Assembly (NCBI GenBank): GCA_025666215.1
Contig: CP102593.1
Location: 3,919,001 to 3,983,000, forward strand
Length of the DNA: 64,000 nucleotides
Reading direction: 5' to 3'
DNA from: Xanthomonas campestris pv. phormiicola
Lineage (GTDB): Bacteria; Pseudomonadota; Gammaproteobacteria; Xanthomonadales; Xanthomonadaceae
Of the stretch, positions 47,353 through 57,745 are shown piece after piece. The notes beneath the pieces were generated by a model that was not told the DNA's origin, made no database searches, and saw only the letters and a list, made by a program, of their open reading frames with translations. The position numbers were made by a program, and so were the translations under genes. The first letter of the stretch is position 1, and each line of letters starts with the position of its first letter.

Positions 47353-49344
47353 TTACAGATCCGCTTCCTGCACGCTGACCTTGTAGCGCTTGCGCATCGC
47401 ATCGATATACGCCTTCGCCGCGGCGGCGCCTTCGATCTGGCCCAACTGCTGCTTCAGCGTCGCCTGCTGTTCCGCCGGCACCTTGCTCAGGTCGCCCGGA
47501 TTCACCTTGTTGAGCACGAACAGCGCGTAGCGCTTGGCGCCGCCCGGCACGCCGTTCGCCGACAGCTCGACCTTGCCTACCGACGGCTTGCCCGCGGCCG
47601 GCAGCGGCGCGCTGAAGATCGCGCGGTTGGCTTCCGGGCTCGGCATCGGCACGGTGCGCGGCAGCCCCGGCATCGGGTTGATCTGCAGCTTCTCCGGGCC
47701 GGCCAGCACCTGCAGCGTTTCGCCCTTGCGCAGCTTCTCCAGCAGCGCGTCGGCCTTCGCCGCGGCCGCCTTGGCGGTGCGATCGGCATGCACCGCGGCC
47801 ACCACCTGCTCGCGCACCTTGGCCAGCGGCTGGGTCTGCTCGGGCAGGTGCTGGGTGACGCGGATCAGCACGCTGTGGTTCGGGCCCAGGGTGATCGGAT
47901 CGCTGACCGTGCCGTCCTGCACCAGCGTGTCGGAGAACGCCGCGCGCAGCACCGCCGGCTGCGCGGCGACGCCGCTGGCGTCGGCGCGCGAGAACGGTCC
48001 CAGGGTCTGCACCGGCAAGCCAACGTCCTTGGCCGCCGGCGCCAGCGCGGTCGGGTTCTTCAGCACAAGGTCGACCAGCTTGCCGCTCAGATCGCTGTAG
48101 ACCTTCTCGTTGTCGGCCTGCAGCTGCTCGCCGGCCAGCTGGTCGCGCACCTGCTCGAAACTCTTGCCCTGGCCGCCCTTGATCTCGCGCAGCTGGATCA
48201 CGTGGTAGCCGAACTCGCTCTTCACCGGGCCGACGATGTCGCCGGCCTTCATCGCGAACAAGGCGTCCTCGAACGGCTTGATCATCACGCCCCGCTCGAC
48301 CCAGCCCAGGTCGCCACCGGCATTCTTGGAACCCGGATCCTCGGAATTGGCGCGGGCCAGCGCGGCGAAATCGGCGCCAGGCTGCCTGGCCTCGGCCGCG
48401 AGCTTGGCGGCCTTGGCCTCGGCCGCCTTCTGCGAGGCGGGATCCTTGCCGGCGCTGATCAGGATGTGCGAGGTCAGGCGCTGATCGGGCTCGACGAAAC
48501 GGGCCTGCTCGTCCTCGTAGCGCTTGCGCAGCGTCGCCTCGTCGGCCGGCTTGGCCGCCGGCAGCTTGCTCGCGTCCAGTTCGACGTATTCGATCGACAC
48601 CCGCTCCGGCTGCTTGAAGTCGGCCTGGTGCGCGTCGTACCACTGCTGCACCTGCGCGTCGCTGACCGGGGTGGTGTCGGCCGGCTGTTCCGGCAACAGC
48701 GCAAGGTCAACGTCGCGGGTTTCGCCGAGCATCTTCAGCAGGCGCTCGGTTTCCTGCCGGGTCGCGAACGCCGACTCCATCAGCGCCGACGGGATCAACG
48801 ACTGCTGCATGCCGTCGCGCACCAGCTGGTCGAACATCGCCGGCGTCCGCGGCGGCATGGTCGAGGCCAACGCCAGGCGGTAACGTTCCGGATCGAACTT
48901 GCCGTCCTTCTGGAACGCCGGAATGGTGCTGATGTAGTCGCGTATCGCGGCATCGCCGACGACCACGTGCGCCTGCTCGGCGGCCAGCTTCACCACCTGC
49001 TCGTCGATCAACTGGTCGAGCACCTTGCGCTTGTTGTCGGCGCTCTCGAACTCGCGCGGATCGAAGTTCTCGCCCTGCTGCTCGCGCGCCTGCTGCCGCG
49101 CTTCCTCGAAGCGCGCACGGAACTGCTCGGTGCTCACCTCGTGGTGACGCCACAGCAGCGAGGCCGGCCACCACGACGGTGCCGACGACCACCATGACGG
49201 CGGCGCCTGTACCTTGGCGACGTTGTTGGCACCGACGCCACCGAGATAACTGCTGTCGATGACGAACAGGAACGGAATCATCAACAGGCCGATGATCGCG
49301 GTGGCGATCCAGCCCGAGGTCTTTTCGCGGAGTTTCTGCAGCAT
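47353..49344 (-). CDS. ppiD: PpiD periplasmic folding chaperone
   Basis: A 663-residue SurA-N/parvulin protein. One N-terminal anchor (IATAIIGLLMIPFLFVI) places it on the periplasmic side of the inner membrane, at the Sec translocon exit. The chaperone domain follows, then a parvulin domain (LTSHILISAG, LARANSEDPGSKNAGGDLGWVERGVMIKPFE, YHVIQLREI). A Trp-rich stretch (PPSWWSSAPSWWPASLLW) follows the anchor. The ATG at 49344 begins the canonical MLQKLREKTSGW. It follows the tRNA-Asp genes. Confidence 0.94.
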   Translation of the reverse strand: MLQKLREKTSGWIATAIIGLLMIPFLFVIDSSYLGGVGANNVAKVQAPPSWWSSAPSWWPASLLWRHHEVSTEQFRARFEEARQQAREQQGENFDPREFESADNKRKVLDQLIDEQVVKLAAEQAHVVVGDAAIRDYISTIPAFQKDGKFDPERYRLALASTMPPRTPAMFDQLVRDGMQQSLIPSALMESAFATRQETERLLKMLGETRDVDLALLPEQPADTTPVSDAQVQQWYDAHQADFKQPERVSIEYVELDASKLPAAKPADEATLRKRYEDEQARFVEPDQRLTSHILISAGKDPASQKAAEAKAAKLAAEARQPGADFAALARANSEDPGSKNAGGDLGWVERGVMIKPFEDALFAMKAGDIVGPVKSEFGYHVIQLREIKGGQGKSFEQVRDQLAGEQLQADNEKVYSDLSGKLVDLVLKNPTALAPAAKDVGLPVQTLGPFSRADASGVAAQPAVLRAAFSDTLVQDGTVSDPITLGPNHSVLIRVTQHLPEQTQPLAKVREQVVAAVHADRTAKAAAAKADALLEKLRKGETLQVLAGPEKLQINPMPGLPRTVPMPSPEANRAIFSAPLPAAGKPSVGKVELSANGVPGGAKRYALFVLNKVNPGDLSKVPAEQQATLKQQLGQIEGAAAAKAYIDAMRKRYKVSVQEADL

Positions 49345-49486
49345 TGGTTGGGAACCGAGGCCTGTTGGCGAGCCGCGCAGTTTAACCCGCTTCATGCCCT
49401 GCGGCGGAATGGCGTGCCGCGGGACCTGGCCCGCAAGAACATCCGCGGCGCGCGCGGCCATGCCAGGCGGCGCACTCCGGAAAAAA

Positions 49487-49512
49487 GAAACCCCCGATCG
49501 CTCGGGGGTTTC
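49487..49512 (-). terminator. Terminator after tRNA-Asp (distal copy)
   Basis: GAAACCCCCGA / TCGGGGGTTTC, an 11-bp perfect stem with a four-base loop, followed on the minus strand by TTTTTT. Confidence 0.92.
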
Positions 49513-49523
49513 GCGTACAAAAC

Positions 49524-49600
49524 TGGCGGAGTGGACGGGACTCGAACCCGCGACCTCCGGCGTGACAGGCCAGCATTCTAACCGACTGAACTACCACTCC
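49524..49600 (-). tRNA. tRNA-Asp(GTC), copy 2
   Basis: A 77-nt tRNA with encoded CCA. The acceptor is GGAGTGG/CCACTCC, the anticodon in CCTGTCACG reads GTC, and the T loop is GTTCGAG. It is identical to the copy at 49717-49793. Confidence 0.97.
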
Positions 49601-49681
49601 GCTTTTTGAACGGAGGCAGGCACGAGGCCCGCAATCTCTGGGTATCTGCGCAGCGCAGGGCGCGGCGGATGCTTCGAGAAA

Positions 49682-49709
49682 CGAAACCCCCGATTTCTCA
49701 GGGGCTTCG
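49682..49709 (-). terminator. Imperfect hairpin between the tRNA-Asp genes
   Basis: CGAAACCCC against GGGGCTTCG with one mismatch; the minus strand continues TTTCTC. It may act as a weak terminator or processing site. Confidence 0.45.
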
Positions 49710-49716
49710 GTGCAAC

Positions 49717-49793
49717 TGGCGGAGTGGACGGGACTCGAACCCGCGACCTCCGGCGTGACAGGCCAGCATTCTAACCGACTGAACTACCACTCC
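49717..49793 (-). tRNA. tRNA-Asp(GTC), copy 1
   Basis: Identical in all 77 bases to the tRNA at 49524-49600, with the same short flanks, consistent with a recent tandem duplication or gene conversion. Confidence 0.97.
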
Positions 49794-49820
49794 GCTTTTG
49801 AAACTTGTCGCTCGGTGCCC

Positions 49821-49895
49821 TGGTGGGTGCTGAGGGTTTCGAACCCCCGACCCTCTCCGTGTAAAGGAGACGCTCTACCGCTGAGCTAAGCACCC
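49821..49895 (-). tRNA. tRNA-Val(TAC)
   Basis: A 75-nt tRNA with encoded CCA. The acceptor is GGGTGCT/AGCACCC, and the anticodon loop in TCCTTTACACGGA reads TAC. It lies only 11 bp after the hupB stop, so it is probably cut out of the hupB transcript. Confidence 0.97.
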
Positions 49896-49906
49896 TAGCG
49901 AGTCGA

Positions 49907-50179
49907 TTAGTTTACGGCATCCTTCAGCGCTTTGCCAGCCTTGAAGGTCGGATTCTTCGACGCGGCGATCTTGATCGAGTCGCCGGTCTTCGGGTTGCGG
50001 CCGGTGCGCTCGGCACGGTCGCGCACCTGGAAGGTGCCGAAGCCCACGAGGGTCACGCTGTCGCCCTTCTTGAGCGCCTTGGTGACTTCGGACACGAAGG
50101 CGTCGACGGCGCGACCGGCTTCGGCCTTGGAGATATCCGCAGCGGCGGCGATAGCGTCGTTCAGTTCGGCTTTATTCAT
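49907..50179 (-). CDS. hupB: DNA-binding protein HU-beta
   Basis: A 90-residue histone-like protein that bends and compacts DNA. It starts [22 protein letters not shown], has the dimer core [25 protein letters not shown] with the DNA-intercalating RNP, and ends [11 protein letters not shown]. Its own promoter is visible upstream, and lon precedes it as in E. coli. Confidence 0.98.
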   Translation of the reverse strand: MNKAELNDAIAAAADISKAEAGRAVDAFVSEVTKALKKGDSVTLVGFGTFQVRDRAERTGRNPKTGDSIKIAASKNPTFKAGKALKDAVN

Positions 50180-50318
50180 TTCTTGATGACTCCATGTGCG
50201 GCAGAAAACCGCGGAATTGAGGATCGGGTGTCGGCTTGGCCTGCCTCGTCTGCGACGAGACCCCGATTGATTTTTTTACTACCAAGCACGCGCGTTCGCA
50301 GTGCTCGCAAGTCGTGCA

Positions 50319-50347
50319 TTTATACCAGCGCCCCCCCACCCGCGCAA
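50319..50347 (-). promoter_or_regulatory. Sigma-70 promoter of hupB
   Basis: TTGCGC, a 17-bp spacer that includes a run of seven G, and TATAAA, giving a leader of about 130 nt before hupB. Confidence 0.65.
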
Positions 50348-50407
50348 GCCGAAAAGCCAGCAACGGCGCGGGTTTGAGCCACTTGGGCGGATACGGTTCA
50401 GCGCCTT

Positions 50408-52882
50408 TCAGTGCTTGACGCGCGCGCTCGAGGATGCTTTCGGCTTGGGCTTGCGCCGCACCGGCGCAGCTTCGCCGGCGGCGGCGGCCTTCGGCTTCAA
50501 CGGCGTCTCCAGCGCCAGGTCGAGCACTTCGTCGATCCACTTGACCGGCACGATCTTCAGGTCGCGGGTGACGTTGTCCGGAATGTCGGCCAGATCCTTG
50601 CGGTTCTCCTCCGGGATGATCACCGTATGGATGCCGCCGCGCAGCGCCGCCAGCAGCTTCTCCTTGAGCCCGCCGATCGCCGAGACGCGGCCGCGCAAGG
50701 TGATCTCGCCGGTCATCGCCACATCGGCCTTGACCGGCACCTTGGTCAGCATCGACACCAGCGAGGTCACCATCGCGATACCGGCGCTGGGGCCGTCCTT
50801 CGGCGTGGCGCCGTCGGGCACGTGCAGATGCACGTCGTGCTTCTGCAGGAAGTCGACCTCGATGCCGAGCCGCTCGGCGCGCGAACGCACCACCGACAGC
50901 GCCGCCGAGGCCGATTCCTTCATCACGTCGCCGAGCTGGCCGGTCAGGATCACCGCGCCCTTGCCGGGAACCAGGGTCGATTCGATCTGCAGCAGATCGC
51001 CGCCGACTTCGGTCCAGGCCAGGCCGGTGACCAGGCCGACTTCGTTCTGCTCCTCGGCACGGCCGAAATCGAAGCGGCGCACGCCCAGGTACTTGTCCAG
51101 GTTCTTGGAGCCGACGCTGACCCGCGCCTTGTCCTTGCGCACCGCCGCGCCCTTCTTCGCCGGCGCCTTCTTGGCCACCGCCGGCTGCGGACCGGCCAAC
51201 GCGATTTCCTTGACCACCTTGCGGCAGATCTTGGCGACTTCGCGCTCGAGGTTGCGCACGCCGGACTCGCGCGTGTAGTAGCGCACGATGTCGCGGATCG
51301 CGTCGGCCGCGATCTCCAGCTCGTCGCCCTTCAGGCCGTTGGCCTTCAGTTGCTTGGGCACCAGGTAGCGCATGGCGATGGCGAGCTTCTCGTCCTCGGT
51401 GTAGCCGGGGATGCGGATCACCTCCATGCGGTCGAGCAGCGGGCCGGGGATGTTCAGCGAGTTGGAGGTCGCCACGAACATCACTTCGGACAGGTCCAGG
51501 TCCACTTCCAGGTAGTGGTCGTTGAAGGCGTTGTTCTGCTCGGGATCGAGCACTTCCAGCAGCGCCGAGGACGGATCGCCGCGGAAGTCCATCGACATCT
51601 TGTCGATCTCGTCGAGCACGAACAGCGGATTCTTGCTGCCGACCTTGTTGAGATTCTGCACGATGCGGCCCGGCATCGAGCCGACGTAGGTACGCCGGTG
51701 CCCGCGGATCTCCGCCTCGTCGCGCACGCCGCCGAGCGACATGCGCACGAACTTGCGGTTGGTCGCCTTGGCGATGGACTGGCCGAGCGAGGTCTTGCCG
51801 ACGCCGGGCGGGCCGACCAGGCACAGGATCGGACCCTTCATCTGCTTCACCCGCGACTGCACCGCCAGATATTCCAGGATGCGGTCCTTGACCTTCTCCA
51901 GGCCGTAGTGGTCGGCGTCCAGCGTTTCCTGCGCGACCTTCAGGTCCTTGCGCACCTTGCTGCGCTTCTTCCACGGCACGCCCAGCAGCCAGTCGAGATA
52001 GTTGCGCACGACCGCGGCCTCGGCCGACATCGGCGACATCTGCTTGAGCTTGTTGAGCTCGGCCTTGGCCTTGGTTTCCACCGGCTTGGGCATGCCCGCC
52101 TCGGCGATCTTGCGCGCCAGTTCTTCCAGCTCGCCGGGCGCGTCGTCCAGATCGCCCAGTTCCTTCTGGATCGCCTTCATCTGCTCGTTGAGGTAGTACT
52201 CGCGCTGGCTCTTCTCCATCTGCGACTTGACCCGGCCGCGGATGCGCTTCTCCAGCTGCTGCACGTCGATCTCGCCGTCGACCAGGCCGACCAGCGTCTC
52301 CAGCCGCTCGCCCACTTCCAGGGTTTCCAGCAGGCGCTGCTTGTCGGCCAGGCGCACGCCGATGTGCGCGGCGATGGTGTCGGCCAGGCGCCCGGGCTCG
52401 TCGATGCCCGACAGCGTCTGCAGCAGTTCCGGCGGCAGCTTGCGGTTGGTCTTGACGTACTGCTCGAACAGCGACATCAGCGAACGCGCGATCGCCTCGA
52501 CCTCGCGCTCCTCGCGCGACTCGGCCGCATCGATCTCGCTGCCTTCGCCCTGCAGCGCGCCGTCGCGTTCGACCACCTTGTCGACGCTGACCCGCGACAG
52601 TCCCTCGACCAGCACCTTGATGGTGCCGTCGGGCAGCTTCAGCAATTGCAGGACCTGCGCCAGGGTACCGACGTTGTACAGGTCGGCGGCCACCGGGTCG
52701 TCGGTCTCGGCGGATTTCTGCGCGACCAGCAGAATGCGCTTGTCGGCGTCCATCGCGTGCTCGAGCGCGCGCATCGATTTGTCGCGGCCGACGAACAGCG
52801 GGATGACCATGTGCGGGAAGACCACGACGTCGCGCAACGGCAGGACCGGCAGGTCGAGGACTTCGGATTTGGACTGGGCCAT
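50408..52882 (-). CDS. lon: ATP-dependent protease Lon
   Basis: An 824-residue protease that degrades damaged and regulatory proteins. The N-terminal substrate domain starts near [23 protein letters not shown]; Walker A is [11 protein letters not shown] and Walker B FVLDEIDK; the catalytic Ser is in [10 protein letters not shown] and Lys in [11 protein letters not shown]. It is about 40 residues longer than E. coli Lon because of a basic insert ([20 protein letters not shown]) between the AAA+ and protease domains and a basic tail ([16 protein letters not shown]). [12 protein letters not shown] at 52882 is chosen over an upstream ATG. It lies between clpX and hupB as in E. coli. Confidence 0.97.
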   Translation of the reverse strand: MAQSKSEVLDLPVLPLRDVVVFPHMVIPLFVGRDKSMRALEHAMDADKRILLVAQKSAETDDPVAADLYNVGTLAQVLQLLKLPDGTIKVLVEGLSRVSVDKVVERDGALQGEGSEIDAAESREEREVEAIARSLMSLFEQYVKTNRKLPPELLQTLSGIDEPGRLADTIAAHIGVRLADKQRLLETLEVGERLETLVGLVDGEIDVQQLEKRIRGRVKSQMEKSQREYYLNEQMKAIQKELGDLDDAPGELEELARKIAEAGMPKPVETKAKAELNKLKQMSPMSAEAAVVRNYLDWLLGVPWKKRSKVRKDLKVAQETLDADHYGLEKVKDRILEYLAVQSRVKQMKGPILCLVGPPGVGKTSLGQSIAKATNRKFVRMSLGGVRDEAEIRGHRRTYVGSMPGRIVQNLNKVGSKNPLFVLDEIDKMSMDFRGDPSSALLEVLDPEQNNAFNDHYLEVDLDLSEVMFVATSNSLNIPGPLLDRMEVIRIPGYTEDEKLAIAMRYLVPKQLKANGLKGDELEIAADAIRDIVRYYTRESGVRNLEREVAKICRKVVKEIALAGPQPAVAKKAPAKKGAAVRKDKARVSVGSKNLDKYLGVRRFDFGRAEEQNEVGLVTGLAWTEVGGDLLQIESTLVPGKGAVILTGQLGDVMKESASAALSVVRSRAERLGIEVDFLQKHDVHLHVPDGATPKDGPSAGIAMVTSLVSMLTKVPVKADVAMTGEITLRGRVSAIGGLKEKLLAALRGGIHTVIIPEENRKDLADIPDNVTRDLKIVPVKWIDEVLDLALETPLKPKAAAAGEAAPVRRKPKPKASSSARVKH

Positions 52883-52931
52883 GAGGGTTCCGATGTGGGG
52901 TGCGGGAATGCGGAAAGGCGGGCATAAAAAT

Positions 52932-52960
52932 GCCGATGGCCCCGTTATGGGGCCATCGGC
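52932..52960 (-). terminator. Terminator between clpX and lon
   Basis: GCCGATGGCCCC / GGGGCCATCGGC, a 12-bp perfect stem with loop GTTAT, followed on the minus strand by ATTTTTATG. It ends the clpP-clpX transcript and separates it from the lon promoter. Confidence 0.9.
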
Positions 52961-53057
52961 TGGATGATGCAAGGGCAGCGAAAAAGCCCCTTTTCTTTCA
53001 AGCGCTTAGCCAGCCGCGAGGACCGCGGCGCAACCGCGCCGTAGGTTCACCGGACAC

Positions 53058-54344
<1,287 letters not shown>

Positions 54345-54472
54345 TGCTTCGCTTACCCAGTTACCCCACCCGATGAACGGGGGTTCGATTTCGAGAATAG
54401 CACAGGGCCGGGAGGACGCTAGCCCGACCCCGGCCCTGCGGAATACGCTGCGTTTTGCAGTACATGCAAGCC

Positions 54473-55099
54473 TTATGCCGGCTGGATCGACTCTTCCGGA
54501 CGGCGCTCCAGCACCTGGTCGACCAGCCCGTAGGCCTGCGCGTCGACGGCGCTCTTGAAGTTGTCGCGCTCGGTATCGCGGGCGATGGTTTCCAGCGACT
54601 GGCCGGTGTGCTTGGCCAGGATTTCGTTCAGCCGCGCGCGCAGGGTCAGGATCTCGCGCGCGTGGATGTCGATGTCGGTGGCCTGGCCCTGGAAGCCGCC
54701 CAGCGGCTGGTGGATCATCACCCGCGAATTCGGCAGCGCGTAACGCTTGCCTGCCGCACCCGAGGCCAGCAGCAGCGCGCCCATCGAGGCGGCCTGGCCG
54801 ATGCAGATGGTGCTCACGTCCGGCTTGATGTACTGCATGGTGTCGTAGATCGCCATGCCGGCGGTGACCACGCCGCCCGGCGAGTTGATGTAGATGTTGA
54901 TGTCCTTTTCCGGGTTGTCCGCTTCCAGGAACAGCATCTGCGCCACGATCACGTTGGCCATGTGGTCGTCGATCGGACCGACCAGGAAGATCAGCCGCTC
55001 CTTCAGCAGGCGCGAATAGATGTCGTAGGCACGCTCGCCGCGGCTGGTCTGCTCGACCACCATCGGAACCAGATTCAACGCCTTGGTCACATTGTCCAC
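54473..55099 (-). CDS. clpP: ClpP, proteolytic subunit of Clp protease
   Basis: A 208-residue serine protease. The catalytic Ser is in [14 protein letters not shown], His in [13 protein letters not shown] and Asp in [11 protein letters not shown]. The start is GTG 55099 ([19 protein letters not shown]), supported by AGGAG 7 bp upstream. The order tig-clpP-clpX-lon-hupB matches E. coli. Confidence 0.97.
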   Translation of the reverse strand: MDNVTKALNLVPMVVEQTSRGERAYDIYSRLLKERLIFLVGPIDDHMANVIVAQMLFLEADNPEKDINIYINSPGGVVTAGMAIYDTMQYIKPDVSTICIGQAASMGALLLASGAAGKRYALPNSRVMIHQPLGGFQGQATDIDIHAREILTLRARLNEILAKHTGQSLETIARDTERDNFKSAVDAQAYGLVDQVLERRPEESIQPA

Positions 55100-55235
55100 G
55101 CGGGAACTCCTGCTTTGTGTAGTACCTGCACGGGGATGTGCAGGGCTTCGCATCTTGTCGCGCCCCCACGGCTGCGGGGGCCTGGATTGCGTCTCCAACC
55201 CGCATGCAATATGCAGGCCGCCGCAAAGCGACGCC

Positions 55236-56531
55236 TTACTGGCGGATCGCTTCCTGGAACGTCATCGCCTGCTCGGTGTGCTGGGCGCGCTCGGCGATCC
55301 AGTCGATCACCTGCTCTTCCATCACACGGCTCTGCAGTCCCCCCATCAATTGGGGATCGTTGCGGTACATCTCAATGACCTGCTCCGGCTCTTCGTAGGT
55401 CGAGGCGATCAGGCGCAGGGTTTCCGAGACCCGCTTGGGGTCCAGGCGCAGCTCGTTGCGGCGGGCGACCTCGCCGACCAGCAGGCCGACCAGCACGCGC
55501 TTGCGCGCCGCGTCCACGAAGCCCTGGTGGGCGTCGTCCGGCACCTGGCCCGGGTCGCGGCCGGAGCGGCGCAGCTGTTCCACCTGCTGCGCCAGCATCG
55601 AACGCGCCTCGTTCTCGACCAGCCGCGGCGGCATTTCCACCGACGCGTAGGCGGCGATCAGCTGCTCGCCGACCTCGCGGCGCAGCCGGTTCATCAGCGC
55701 GCCCTTGAGCTCGCGCTCCAGGTTGATGCGGATGTCCTTGCGGAACTGCTCGGCATCGCCGCTCTTCACACCGAAGCTCTTGATGAACTCCTTGTCCACC
55801 TCCGGCAGCACCGGCGCGGCGACGTCGACCGCCTTCACGTGCACCTGGACCTGCTTGCCGGCGAACTGCGGCACGCGCCAGTCGGCCGGGAAATCGACGG
55901 TCAGGGTCTTTTCCTCGTCCCTGGACAGGCCGACCAGGCCCTGCTCGATCGCCGGGAACATGACGCCCGAGCCGATCACGCTGCTGCCCTTCTCCACGCC
56001 TTCGGCGGGCAGGCGCTCGTCGCCGGCCTGCGACCAGGTTTCCAGGGTCACCAGGTCGCCGTCCTGCGCCGGACGCCCGGCGGGCTGCCAGGTGCGGCGC
56101 TGCAGGCGCAGGTTCTCGATCATCTGCTCGATGTCGGCGTCGGTGACCTCGGCGGTGTGGCGGATCACTTCCAGCTTGGCCACGTCGATGTCGCCGAACT
56201 CCGGCACCACTTCGAAGGTGGCCACGAACTGCAGTTCGTTGTCGCCGGCGCGGTCGATGCGCGGGTTGCCGGCCAGGCGCAGTTCGTGCTCGCGCACCGC
56301 CGAGTCGAAGGTCTCGCGCAGCAGGCCGTCCAGCGCCTCGGCGCGGATCTGCGGCCCGAAGCGCTGCTCGATCACCTTCGGCGGGATCTTGCCGGGACGG
56401 AAGCCCTTGATCCGCGCGGTGCGCGCGACCTCGCGCAGGCGGCCGCCGATATGGGTTTCCAGGCGCTCCTCCGGCAGGGTGAAGGTCAGACGCCGTTCCA
56501 AGGTACCGGTGGTTTCGATCGAAGCTTGCAT
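55236..56531 (-). CDS. tig: Trigger factor
   Basis: A 431-residue ribosome-bound chaperone. The ribosome-binding signature is GFRPGKIP at about residues 43-50; a central FKBP-type isomerase domain ([32 protein letters not shown]) and C-terminal helical arms follow. It captures nascent chains. [15 protein letters not shown] at 56531 is the start. Confidence 0.96.
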   Translation of the reverse strand: MQASIETTGTLERRLTFTLPEERLETHIGGRLREVARTARIKGFRPGKIPPKVIEQRFGPQIRAEALDGLLRETFDSAVREHELRLAGNPRIDRAGDNELQFVATFEVVPEFGDIDVAKLEVIRHTAEVTDADIEQMIENLRLQRRTWQPAGRPAQDGDLVTLETWSQAGDERLPAEGVEKGSSVIGSGVMFPAIEQGLVGLSRDEEKTLTVDFPADWRVPQFAGKQVQVHVKAVDVAAPVLPEVDKEFIKSFGVKSGDAEQFRKDIRINLERELKGALMNRLRREVGEQLIAAYASVEMPPRLVENEARSMLAQQVEQLRRSGRDPGQVPDDAHQGFVDAARKRVLVGLLVGEVARRNELRLDPKRVSETLRLIASTYEEPEQVIEMYRNDPQLMGGLQSRVMEEQVIDWIAERAQHTEQAMTFQEAIRQ

Positions 56532-56744
56532 GTGGACTCCTGCCACCGGGAGCCCGCGGCTCTCGGCACGATGTAGAAAAATACGGGTTGACGCGGGCAC
56601 GGGACGGCCGCCGCAGCCGGATAGTTTCGCCTATTCCCGCGGTGCCTGCCAGCGCACCCGGTCGGCCGGCGCCGCTGCAGGCCTGGCGCGGCGGGGGTGC
56701 GGGGGGTGCATGGAGTGCGGCGGGCCGCGCAAGCGGCGCCGGAA

Positions 56745-56829
56745 TGGTGCGAAAGAGGGGACTCGAACCCCTACGCCTTGCGGCACTGGTACCTAAAACC
56801 AGGGCGTCTACCAATTCCGCCACTTTCGC
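56745..56829 (-). tRNA. tRNA-Leu(TAG)
   Basis: An 85-nt class II tRNA with encoded CCA. The acceptor is GCGAAAG/CTTTCGC, the anticodon in CTGGTTTTAGGTACCAG reads TAG, and the T loop is GTTCGAG. It lies just upstream of tig on the same strand. Confidence 0.96.
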
Positions 56830-57084
56830 GCTGCGGCGCCGGAAGCGCTCGCCCGCGCATTGTTGCAGGCCTGCCGGCAAAGAAAAAGGCATCCGTCGGA
56901 GCCGATGCCGCTCCGCTCGATCCACCGCCGAGGAGCCGACGCTTGCGCAGCGATCGAAAACCGATGCCGCCCGGGCGTGCGATCAATGACTTACGCGGGT
57001 CGGAGCCGCCAATGACCCGCCATGCGCAGAGCGCCACCCCGGGTTCGACCATCCCCCTGCCGACGACGCAAAGCGCAGCCTGTT

Positions 57085-57699
57085 TCAGCCCCGGCCGCCC
57101 TTGGGCGCTCTGCGCCGCCCCCGCACCGCCGCTGGCGCCAGCACGAACGCCAGCGACATCGGCCGATCGCGCGACGGATCGCGCGGGCGGCTCAGCAGGT
57201 CGCATAGCCGCCCCAGCAGCGCATTGGCCTCGGCCAGTTCCGCCTGGTTGAGCCAGCCCTTGTTGCGCGCCGCCCACAGTTGCCGGCCGGGGCCGTCGAC
57301 CTCGACATTGCGCTGTTTCAAGGCGGCCTGGAAATCGCGCTCGGCGACCTGCGCCAGCCCCTTGGCGTAGGCGGCCAGGGCCGCGGACGCCGCGTCGCTG
57401 GCCAAGTCGTAGGACAGGCGCAGCGGCACGCCTGCAGCGCCCGCCAAGCGGAAGACCCGCTCCCCTGCGGCGCCCTCGCCTTCCTGCACCAGTTCGCTCT
57501 CGGCGAGGAGCTGCAGATGGTAGTAGAGCCCATCCGCCGGCCGCCCCAACTGCTCGGACAACTCGGCGACGGTCGCCATTCCCCCCAACGACGCCAGCGT
57601 GTCCACGAGTTCCTGGCGCACCGGGGACGCCAACAGACGGATATGCGCCGGATCCCGGATCGCGGTGGCGTCGAACGGCGGCTTGGCGTTTTTCGTCAT
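57085..57699 (-). CDS. ArsR-like winged-helix regulator
   Basis: A 204-residue cytoplasmic regulator. Residues about 15-85 form a winged helix (DPAHIRLLASPVRQELVDTLASLGG, ATVAELSEQLGRPADGLYYHLQLLAESELV, ERVFRLAG). The helical C-terminal part may dimerise or bind a ligand. It is divergent from an S41 peptidase with 46 bp between the start codons, where an AT-rich inverted repeat is a likely operator. Confidence 0.85.
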   Translation of the reverse strand: MTKNAKPPFDATAIRDPAHIRLLASPVRQELVDTLASLGGMATVAELSEQLGRPADGLYYHLQLLAESELVQEGEGAAGERVFRLAGAAGVPLRLSYDLASDAASAALAAYAKGLAQVAERDFQAALKQRNVEVDGPGRQLWAARNKGWLNQAELAEANALLGRLCDLLSRPRDPSRDRPMSLAFVLAPAAVRGRRRAPKGGRG

Positions 57700-57700
57700 G

Positions 57701-57725
57701 TTGAAATTATATGATACTTTTTCAA
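57701..57725. promoter_or_regulatory. Putative operator in divergent spacer
   Basis: TTGAAA-N13-TTTCAA, an inverted repeat in a strikingly AT-rich 46-bp spacer (includes ATTATATGATACTTTTTC) between the regulator and the S41 peptidase. The half-site spacing suits a winged-helix dimer. Confidence 0.5.
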
Positions 57726-57745
57726 AACATTTCCAGGGGATCTTC

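Noticed and set aside
55162..55181. GCCCCC-N8-GGGGGC hairpin between tig and clpP as terminator
   Set aside because: No T run follows on the minus strand; the two genes may be co-transcribed.
54996..55240. Longer clpP frame starting at 55198
   Set aside because: The extension ([13 protein letters not shown]...) is not part of ClpP and has no ribosome site; GTG 55099 has AGGAG at good spacing.
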